A stretch of DNA of 64,000 bases. It comes from QHXN01 sp032162705 (GTDB lineage Bacteria; Acidobacteriota; Blastocatellia; Pyrinomonadales; Pyrinomonadaceae). Every line of letters begins with the position of its first letter. Within the stretch, counting starts at the first letter, position 1. Below are positions 51,555-57,826 of the stretch, piece after piece. A program made the position numbers and the translations under genes. The stretch spans positions 1-64,000 of the forward strand of contig JAVRON010000144.1 in assembly GCA_032162705.1 (NCBI GenBank), given 5' to 3'. The notes below the pieces were generated by a model that was not told the DNA's origin, did no database searches, and was given only the letters and a program-made list of their open reading frames with translations.

Positions 51555-51645
51555 TGGCGGAGATGGCAGGATTCGAACCTGCGATAGGCTTTTGACCTAT
51601 AACGGTTTAGCAAACCGCCGCCTTCAGCCACTCGGCCACATCTCC
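51555..51645 (-). tRNA. tRNA-Ser (GCT)
   Basis: Read on the minus strand it starts GGAGATGTGGCCGAG, has anticodon loop TTGCTAA (anticodon GCT), a long variable arm, TTCGAATC in the T loop, an acceptor ending CATCTCC, discriminator G and an encoded CCA. The long variable arm marks a serine tRNA. It reads codons AGC and AGU. Confidence 0.97.
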
Positions 51646-51893
51646 GCGAAGACGAAACGATATTCTAGCCCGCCGACCCCGATTGTCAAGCCGTGGCTCC
51701 ACAGTTCCGACGCGGGCATGCACATGAGTGTCCCGCGCCATTTGGTGTTAAAGTTTAGATGTATGGGCTGACGAAAAGTTGAGAAGGGAAGACTCCCGGC
51801 GGAGCCTTTATCCGACGACTTCGGATGTGGGGCTTGGACTTGAGAAAAAGCTTTTTCGTAGAGCGCGGCGTTCGGCTTTGAGGTGAGACGGAT

Positions 51894-52742
51894 TTGAGTC
51901 TGACAAGGAGAGAGTTTTTGAAGGGCGCGGGCGCGGCGGGGTTGGTCGGCGTGGCGGGAGTGTCGGCGTATGGTGGGTTGGTCGAGGCTTGGGATTATGA
52001 GTTGACGGAGACGGTCGTCGGGGTGCGTGGGTTGCCGGAGAGGTTCGAGGGGTTTCGTATCGCGCAGGTGTCGGATGTGCATCACGGGCGTCTGGTGTCG
52101 ATTGAAGAGGTGCGGCGCGTGGTGGGGTTGGCGAACGAGACGCGTGCTGACCTCGTGGCGTTGACGGGCGACTACACGACTGCGCTCCGACAGTATGTCG
52201 AGCCGTGCGCGGAGGCGCTGGCGGAGTTGAGCGCGCCGGACGGCGTGTGGGCCGTGCTTGGAAATCACGACCACAAGACGGACGGGCCTTTGACGGCGGG
52301 GGCGCTCGTGCGGCGCGGGATAAACGTGCTGACGAACACGAACACGGTGTTGCGGCGCGGCGCGGACGCGTTGCAGTTGGCAGGCGTGGACGATTGGGGA
52401 TGGGGCAAGGCCGACTTTGCGCGGACGATGCGCGGCGTAGACCTCAAGCGCCCTTCCATCCTGCTCGCGCACGAGCCGATGGCACTCGACGTGCCTGAGA
52501 CGCGCGGCGTCTCGCTCATCCTGAGCGGGCACACGCACGGCGGGCAAATCTCTTTGCCACTTGTCGGCTCGCCCGCGGCATACGTCTGGAAGCACTTGAA
52601 GTACATGCGCGGGATGTACGAGAGCGAGGGCACGCAGCTCTACGTCTCGCGCGGGACGGGCATGATCGGCGTGCCCGTGCGTATCGGCGCGCGCCCCGAG
52701 GTCGCCGTGTTAAGGCTTGTACGCGCGCCCGACTCTGCGTAA
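51894..52742 (+). CDS. Tat-exported metallophosphoesterase (YkuE-like)
   Basis: 282 residues from a TTG start, supported by GAGGTGAG 7 nt upstream. Tat signal LTRREFLKGAGAAGLVGVAG at the N-terminus. Calcineurin-like motifs: QVSDVHHG (Asp, His), LTGDYTT, LGNHDH and LSGHTHGGQISLP. These bind two metals and hydrolyse phosphoesters in the periplasm, for example nucleotides or phospholipid. Upstream 51646-51893 shows only an AT-rich palindrome (GAAAAAGCTTTTTC). Confidence 0.9.
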   Translation: MSLTRREFLKGAGAAGLVGVAGVSAYGGLVEAWDYELTETVVGVRGLPERFEGFRIAQVSDVHHGRLVSIEEVRRVVGLANETRADLVALTGDYTTALRQYVEPCAEALAELSAPDGVWAVLGNHDHKTDGPLTAGALVRRGINVLTNTNTVLRRGADALQLAGVDDWGWGKADFARTMRGVDLKRPSILLAHEPMALDVPETRGVSLILSGHTHGGQISLPLVGSPAAYVWKHLKYMRGMYESEGTQLYVSRGTGMIGVPVRIGARPEVAVLRLVRAPDSA

Positions 52743-52758
52743 GAGAAACATATTCAAT

Positions 52759-53172
52759 TCAAACGCGGCGCAGGGCCAGCACGGTCAGGTCGTCGTGCTT
52801 CGGCGTCCCGGCCTCGTAGTGATATGAGACCTGCCAGCCGTCGTGCGCGAAGTCGCGGCACGGCAGCAAGCCCGCCTGAATCTGTGCGGCAAGCTCAAGG
52901 TCTTCTTCCAGCGCGCGCCTCTGCTTCGCCGTCAGACAGCCGAGGCAGACCGTGACGAGCGGGTCTGCAATCAGACGCTCCGACTCGACCGGGTCCAGAC
53001 AGACCGAGCACAGTCCGAACGTCTCCTCCTCAATGCGGGCGAGCGCTGCGTCAACCTCTCCCAGCAGACGATGGAGCTGCGCCGCGTCGTCCAACCCGAC
53101 CGAGGCGACCTCAAGCCTGTGCCTTCATTCGAGAAGCTGTCCGCGCATCGCTGCGTCAATCACGGTAGCCAT
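52759..53172 (-). pseudogene. broken DksA-type zinc-finger/PP2C phosphatase fusion
   Basis: Starts MATVIDAAMRGQLLE, hits TGA at 53127-53125, and continues in the same frame with RHRLEVASVGLDDAAQLHRLL; CGA to TGA would explain the stop. The N-terminal part is a DksA-like C4 zinc finger (CSVCLDPVESERLIADPLVTVCLGC) and then ELAAQIQAGLLP, the normal entry to a SpoIIE/RsbU-type phosphatase. But the catalytic core is missing: SYHYEAG runs straight into KHDDLTVLALRRV, the phosphatase C-terminus. So there is both a nonsense codon and an internal deletion of a few hundred bp. GGGAG lies upstream of the ATG. Confidence 0.8.
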
Positions 53173-53274
53173 TACCTGTCTCCCTTGTTTGAAAGTCGAA
53201 ACGTGTTAAGCCTTGCGAGGTTTTCAGGTCGGAGCAGTCGGGCAGCGCGTGCGTTCGCGCCGGAAGGCGAGCCG

Positions 53275-53667
53275 CTAAGTCGGGACTCCCGCGGGGCGGG
53301 GCGCGCCCTGAAGTCGCACGGGCAGGCGAGGCGCGCAGCAGATCGTCTCCATCCGCGCGCGGTCTTTCTGCATCTCTCGATCTTCGCCGAGCCACGTCAT
53401 GACTTCACTGAAGACGCGCGCCGCATGCACGTCCTCGGGCGTCGCAATCCGGTAGTGCATCCACTTGCCCTCGCGCCGAGCGGCCACGACGCCCGCACGA
53501 CGTAGGTACGCGAGATGGCGCGAAATCTTCGGCTGGTTCGTCCCCAGCACCTCGACGAAGAAACAGACGCAGACCTCGCCCGCCGCCAACAGGTTCAGAA
53601 GACGCAAACGCGTGCGGTCGGCCAGCGCCCTGAAGAGTAGTTCCATCTGCGCTTCTTTTTTCCCCAT
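53275..53667 (-). CDS. arsR: ArsR-family arsenic-responsive repressor
   Basis: About 130 residues; starts at ATG 53667, or at 53646 (MELLFRALADRTRLRLLNLL). Winged helix-turn-helix with QPKISRHLAYLRRAGVVAARREGKWMHYRI, wing included. The metal site CVCFF in the first helix region matches ArsR proteins that sense As(III)/Sb(III), and a second Cys pair (ICCAP) lies near the C-terminus. Without metal it should repress; a palindromic operator lies upstream of arsI. Transcribed after arsN, 25 bp apart. Confidence 0.88.
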   Translation of the reverse strand: MGKKEAQMELLFRALADRTRLRLLNLLAAGEVCVCFFVEVLGTNQPKISRHLAYLRRAGVVAARREGKWMHYRIATPEDVHAARVFSEVMTWLGEDREMQKDRARMETICCAPRLPVRLQGAPRPAGVPT

Positions 53668-53712
53668 CCTCAAACGGCCCCCACAACCTTGGTCATCCTC
53701 AAACGGCCCCCA
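53665..53712. repeat. 19-bp direct repeat at the arsN/arsR boundary
   Basis: CATCCTCAAACGGCCCCCA at 53665-53683 and again at 53694-53712. One copy covers the arsR start, the other the arsN end. It may have formed by a short tandem duplication. Confidence 0.88.
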
Positions 53713-54190
53713 CCGCGCGGCTTCGACGCTCTAACAGAATCGTGTCGCGCCAGCGCCCCGCGAGTTGTCCTATGCGCTCGCGCCGCCCGACTTCTCGGAA
53801 ACCGCACGCTCGGTGCAGCGCCACGCTCGCCTCGTTCTCCGGAAAGATGCTTGCCTGCAAAGTCCAAAGCCCTTCAGCCTCCGACTCTTCGATGAGCGCT
53901 TCGAGCAGCTTGCGGCCCACCCTCGCGCCCCTGAACTCTTCCGCCACGTACACGCTCACCTCAGCCACACCCGCATAGACCTTCCGCGCCGACACAGGCG
54001 AAAGAGCCGCCCATCCAGCGACCACTCCACCGTCCGCGAGCGCCACCAGACGGCAAGGGGACAGGTGCGAGGCGTCCCAACGCAGCCAGTCCGTGGCTCC
54101 GGTCTCGAACGTCGCGTGCCCGGTCGCAAGGCCCTCAACGTAGATGGCGCGCACGCTCTCCCAGTGACCCGGCAGCATCTTTTCGACCAT
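53699..54190 (-). CDS. arsN: GNAT acetyltransferase, probably ArsN
   Basis: 163 residues from ATG 54190 (AAGGT upstream). GNAT fold: GHATFETGATDWLRWDASHL resembles phosphinothricin acetyltransferases, and FRGARVGRKLLEALIEESEAEG is the acetyl-CoA site (R/Q-x2-G-x-G/A). ASIFPENEASVALHRACGFREVGRRE is the usual C-terminal motif. ArsN of ars operons N-acetylates arsinothricin, a phosphinothricin analogue. Assignment rests on the family and on the position beside arsR and arsI. Confidence 0.78.
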   Translation of the reverse strand: MVEKMLPGHWESVRAIYVEGLATGHATFETGATDWLRWDASHLSPCRLVALADGGVVAGWAALSPVSARKVYAGVAEVSVYVAEEFRGARVGRKLLEALIEESEAEGLWTLQASIFPENEASVALHRACGFREVGRRERIGQLAGRWRDTILLERRSRAVGAV

Positions 54191-54281
54191 ACAGATCATA
54201 CCTTTTTTGTGCCTCTCCCGGCATGAGTTTATTCTCTTGTAACGCCGCCGGACGCCTCGGAAAATAACTCTCACATACGTC

Positions 54282-54310
54282 TTGACGAATGTGTTCTCAG
54301 CGTGTACTAT
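54282..54310 (+). promoter_or_regulatory. arsI promoter
   Basis: TTGACG and TACTAT with 17 bp spacing, placed upstream of the palindromic operator and about 50 bp from arsI. Confidence 0.65.
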
Positions 54311-54319
54311 GCCTCTCAC

Positions 54320-54335
54320 ATTCGCCGAGGCGAAT
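54320..54335. promoter_or_regulatory. ArsR operator-like palindrome
   Basis: ATTCGCC-GA-GGCGAAT, a perfect 7-bp inverted repeat just after the -10 box. A half site GACGAATG overlaps the -35 box. The site lies between the divergent arsN and arsI genes. Confidence 0.65.
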
Positions 54336-54358
54336 ATGAATTGTAAGGGAGAAACGAC

Positions 54359-54931
54359 ATGGAAAGCAAGACCTTGAAGACTCTGAAGGCGCACGTGGCG
54401 CTGAATGTGAAGAGCGTGGAGGAGAGCATCGAGTTCTATCGCCGCGCGTTCGGACTCGACCCGTGCAAGGTGCGCGCAGGCTACGCGAAGTTCGACGTGG
54501 AGGAGCCGCCGCTCAACCTGACGCTCAACGAGCAAGGGGAAGTACGGCGCGGCGCGCTCTCGCACCTCGGGATTCAGGTGGCCTCGACCGCGGACGTGCT
54601 CGCGCTCGGCGAGCGTTGGCGTGCGGCGGGGCTTGCGACCTTCGACGAGATGGGGACGAACTGCTGCTACGCGGTTCAGGACAAGACGTGGGTCACAGAC
54701 CCGGACGGCAACTCCTGGGAGGCGTTCGTCGTGCTCGAAGACAACTTGCCGGAGACGACGATGTGCTGCACGGACGGCGCGGCAACGACGTGTGAGACGC
54801 AAACATCAGTCGAGTCGCAGGCGTCCGCGTCGTGCTGCGTGTTGGAGACCACGTTGAAAGAGGGCTTGGCCGTGACCGAGTGCGTGGCGACCTGCTGCGG
54901 TGACGTGACGCCGTTGGCGCTCAAGCGTTGA
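54359..54931 (+). CDS. arsI: ArsI-type C-As lyase (vicinal oxygen chelate dioxygenase)
   Basis: 190 residues. VOC fold with iron ligands in LKAHVALNV (His), LSHLGIQV (His) and SWEAFVV (Glu). The vicinal Cys pair in MGTNCCYAVQDKTWVTDPDGN binds trivalent methylarsenical. ArsI oxidatively cleaves the C-As bond of MAs(III), and relatives degrade aromatic arsenicals. The extra C-terminal stretch has several Cys pairs (MCCTDG, SCCVL, TCCGD), typical of the family. AAGGGAG lies before ATG. It is divergent from arsN-arsR under the shared operator. Confidence 0.9.
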   Translation: MESKTLKTLKAHVALNVKSVEESIEFYRRAFGLDPCKVRAGYAKFDVEEPPLNLTLNEQGEVRRGALSHLGIQVASTADVLALGERWRAAGLATFDEMGTNCCYAVQDKTWVTDPDGNSWEAFVVLEDNLPETTMCCTDGAATTCETQTSVESQASASCCVLETTLKEGLAVTECVATCCGDVTPLALKR

Positions 54932-54963
54932 GCCGCTATCCGGCACGGCGCGCGACTGCCGGT

Positions 54964-56871
54964 CTAGTTGCTCTGCGGGTCGTTGCCCTCGTCCGTGTCG
55001 TCGGCGTCTTTGTTGTCGTCGCCGGGCGGGGCGTTGTCGGGAGGGGGAGCGCCCTTCTCTGCGCGCAGGCGGAGGATGGCGCAGTCGCCGTCGGAGTAGA
55101 CCTCATCGAACCAGCCGCTGTCGAGCGCGTTGTTGTAGAAGTCTTCGTGCTCGTGGTCTGTGAAGACGTAGCGGACGCAGCGCCGCCCGGCGCCCTCGCC
55201 GACGCAGAAGTTGTCACGAATTATCGGGCCGAGATTAGCGACCTCTTCGTCGGAGAGGTCTTTGCCGATGGTGATCTTGGCGTGGAGTTCCGAGAGCTTC
55301 TGATCCTTGTCGAGCAGGTACGTGGGGTCGAGACCGGAGACGTATGCGAGCTGCGGGTTGTAGAAGAAGAGCTTCGGAAAGTCGTCCCAGTCGGTGTTGA
55401 GTATCAGCTCGCCGCGGTCTGCGTTCTTCGAGAGCCACTCGGAGCCGCCCTGATAGAAGTTCGGCCCGGCCATTCCCGCGATGTCCTTCGAGGTAACATA
55501 TGCGTACCAGACCAAAGGCGCTGCGAGCAGCACAAAGGCCGTCGAGACCAGTACGACCTCCCACGCGCGCGCACGCTCGATCTTCTCCGGCGCGCGTGTG
55601 CGACCACCCACTTCGGTGCGCTCGCCCGGCTCAGTAGTCGAATCGGCTGCGGGAGCAAAGTCAGCGATGGGAGCAGAGTCGGCGGCGAGAGAGGAGTCGG
55701 CGGCGACAGACTCGCGCGCGGTGAAGCGCTCGCGTGCGTGGCGGATGAGCGGCTCGACGGCGAAGGCTGCGAAGAGTACGGCGAAGGGCGGGAAGTATTC
55801 CGCGAACCTGCGCCAGCGCATGTTGACGATCATCAGGAAGGTCGAGAAGAGCAGAAGGAAGAACGCACGCTGCCGCCCCTTGTTCGAAGAGTCCTTGAAG
55901 GCGACGTAGCCCACGACCATCGCGACCAGCGCCACACCGCAGTTGCCTAAGAACTCCCAGGTCGTGTAGGGATACCACTCCGAGCCGACCGCCGTCGAGA
56001 AGTCTTTGGCCGTGACCTTGATGATGAGGTGCTCGTAGAGCAGTTGGAAGTTGTGCGGGAAATATGGATTGATGACGAAGCCGAGGAGTGAGCCTGCCAG
56101 CACGAGTCCAAAGGCCGCCGCCGCCCACCAGACTTCACGGTTGAGCGCGCGCTCCTGCCACATCACGACGAACAGCCAGAAGAGTGAGGCCGCGCAGAGC
56201 AGGAAGACCATGTCATATGTGAGCGCGAAGACGAAGGCCAGCGGGAGGAGCCAGCGATACTTGCGCTCGAACATGAGATGGATGCCGATGACGAGCAGCA
56301 CGATTGAGACGCTCATCGCCTTGCCCATGCTCATGCGATAGAGGAACGGGGCACTGCTTCCCGTGACGGCGACGAGCCAGACGAGCGGGTAGCTCAGGCG
56401 ATTGCGCAGCATCAGCCAGTAGCACGAGAAGACTGCGAGGCACGAGAAGAGCCACGTGCCGATCTTCGCGCCGGTCTGGAAGTCGGAGAACCATGTGAAC
56501 GGAATCTGTAGGATGTGAAAGAGGAAGTGGTGGTCTACGTAATCACGCGCGTTGAGCGTCGTGAGTGGGAGCGAATCGAAGGAGGGAGGGAAGTGCCCCG
56601 TTCGCATCCCCTGCCAAAGCATACGGCTCCAGCCGAAGTGATAATAGGCGTCGTAGTCGCCGCAGCAGAGCGACCCCGTCGAGAACTGCAAGTACCAGAA
56701 GACGGCTCCGACCAGAAGCGCGCCCGCTATGAGGAGCACCGGGCGGCTGTTCAGCACCGACGAAAGACTCCGGCGTTTGGCGGGCCGTCCAGCGACCTCA
56801 ACGTTCTGCGAGGGCAGGCCAGCGACTTCGACGTTCTCTGCGGGGAGGCTCCCGCTCTGTATGTTCTCCAT
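54964..56871 (-). CDS. large multi-pass membrane protein, STT3/GT-C-like
   Basis: 635 residues with ~12 TMs. N-terminal tandem repeat ENVEVAGLPSQNVEVAG, then a TM and a GT-C-type loop DYDAYYHFGWSRMLW with an acidic pair, and DYVDHHFLFHILQIPF, similar in layout to STT3/AglB and other polyprenyl-sugar transferases. The C-terminal ~200 residues form a soluble domain with NADRGELILNTDWDDFPKLFF. Probably a glycosyltransferase acting on cell-surface proteins or polysaccharide; the donor is unknown. The tail is acidic and Asp-rich. Its stop is only 32 bp from the arsI stop. Confidence 0.75.
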   Translation of the reverse strand: MENIQSGSLPAENVEVAGLPSQNVEVAGRPAKRRSLSSVLNSRPVLLIAGALLVGAVFWYLQFSTGSLCCGDYDAYYHFGWSRMLWQGMRTGHFPPSFDSLPLTTLNARDYVDHHFLFHILQIPFTWFSDFQTGAKIGTWLFSCLAVFSCYWLMLRNRLSYPLVWLVAVTGSSAPFLYRMSMGKAMSVSIVLLVIGIHLMFERKYRWLLPLAFVFALTYDMVFLLCAASLFWLFVVMWQERALNREVWWAAAAFGLVLAGSLLGFVINPYFPHNFQLLYEHLIIKVTAKDFSTAVGSEWYPYTTWEFLGNCGVALVAMVVGYVAFKDSSNKGRQRAFFLLLFSTFLMIVNMRWRRFAEYFPPFAVLFAAFAVEPLIRHARERFTARESVAADSSLAADSAPIADFAPAADSTTEPGERTEVGGRTRAPEKIERARAWEVVLVSTAFVLLAAPLVWYAYVTSKDIAGMAGPNFYQGGSEWLSKNADRGELILNTDWDDFPKLFFYNPQLAYVSGLDPTYLLDKDQKLSELHAKITIGKDLSDEEVANLGPIIRDNFCVGEGAGRRCVRYVFTDHEHEDFYNNALDSGWFDEVYSDGDCAILRLRAEKGAPPPDNAPPGDDNKDADDTDEGNDPQSN

Positions 56872-56974
56872 GATTATTCAGTCTCCCCGAACGGGTATGC
56901 CCCGGATGATTTCACGCCCCCGATTTGAGTCCACGAAAATAACACGAACGGGCGCGCGGCACGAAGCGCACGGG

Positions 56975-57121
56975 AAGGCAAGGCCGCTCGCGCGGAAGGC
57001 AAAGTTCAAAAGGCAAAAGGCAAAAGTGAAGGAGGATGAGAAGCAGCGTGGCTCCCATCCTCCTTTTGATTTTTGCCTTTTGAACTTTGCCTTTTGCCTT
57101 CCGCGCGAGCGGCCTTGCCTT
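56975..57121. repeat. family G hairpin (ggcaaaa/gttcaaaa arms)
   Basis: Arms of about 48 bp: 'aaggcaa' units plus CCGCTCGCGCGGAAGG pair with CCTTCCGCGCGAGCGG. The loop holds GGAGGATGAGAAGC and its near-complement. It is the only copy of this family in the window. Confidence 0.92.
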
Positions 57122-57132
57122 GCTGTGCGGCG

Positions 57133-57633
57133 TTAACCGCAGAGGCGTCTGACGGCGGCGATGAGGTCGGAGGGGTTGATGGGTTTGGTGATAAAGCCGT
57201 CGAAGCCCGCGGCGCGCGCCTGCTCGCGGTCGTCGTACATCGTGAAGCCGGAGACGGCGATCAGCGGCGTGCTTCCGTAGTCAGGCAGCGCGCGCAACGC
57301 CTCGGCCAACTGGTAGCCGTTCATCCCCGGCATGCCGATGTCGGAGATGACCGCGTCGAAGTGCTCGCGCCGCGCATAGTCGAACGCCTCTGGGGCCGAG
57401 AACGCGGTCGCGACCTGATAGCCCGCGTAGCTCATCAGCATGGCGATCATCTCGGTCACGTCGGGCGCATCATCGACGACGAGCACCCGCAGCCTTCGCG
57501 CGTCGGCTTCGGAGTGTCCGCCCGCGAGCGGTTCGCGGTGGAAAGAGTAGTCGGGCAGTTCGGGCGCGGTGGGTGGCGGCGAAGCCATGTGGCGTCCCCA
57601 CCCTTCGTCGAGATGGTCGGTGTTCTGAAACAT
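57133..57633 (-). CDS. single-domain response regulator
   Basis: 166 residues. A ~45-residue disordered N-terminus, then a CheY-like receiver (LRVLVVDDAPDVTEMIAML, phosphoacceptor Asp in DAVISDIGMPGMNGYQL, Thr/Ser region PLIAVSGF and Lys in GFITKPINPSDL). No output domain. Close likeness to the receiver at the C-terminus of the neighbouring histidine kinase suggests a phosphorelay between them. Starts ~190 bp downstream of the kinase gene. Confidence 0.9.
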   Translation of the reverse strand: MFQNTDHLDEGWGRHMASPPPTAPELPDYSFHREPLAGGHSEADARRLRVLVVDDAPDVTEMIAMLMSYAGYQVATAFSAPEAFDYARREHFDAVISDIGMPGMNGYQLAEALRALPDYGSTPLIAVSGFTMYDDREQARAAGFDGFITKPINPSDLIAAVRRLCG

Positions 57634-57762
57634 CTGCTTACACTTTTTCCGGCGCGTGATTGGGGAGCTAAGAACACCTTAACATCTTCAAACCATTCCC
57701 GATAGGGAGAGCGGGCTAACGGTCGCGGGCAGGCAGAAGGTTTTCCCTTCGTCACCATCCGG

Positions 57763-57800
57763 AAAAAAACTCTTCTCTAACAAAAAACTTTTCTCTAACA
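57763..57800. repeat. 19-bp near-exact tandem direct repeat, AT-rich
   Basis: AAAAAAACTCTTCTCTAAC and the following AAAAAACTTTTCTCTAAC. It lies between the histidine kinase gene and the response regulator gene, upstream of the latter. Confidence 0.8.
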
Positions 57801-57826
57801 AGAATCGGCTCGCACCTAGAAGTCTT

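Noticed and set aside
51843..51856. GAAAAAGCTTTTTC palindrome before the metallophosphoesterase as an operator
   Set aside because: A simple A/T-rich palindrome with no second copy; too little to support a regulatory call.
54928..55950. 340-codon plus-strand frame opposite the STT3-like gene
   Set aside because: The minus-strand frame has TM segments and GT-C motifs; this one has none and reads as an Arg/Val/Glu-rich shadow.
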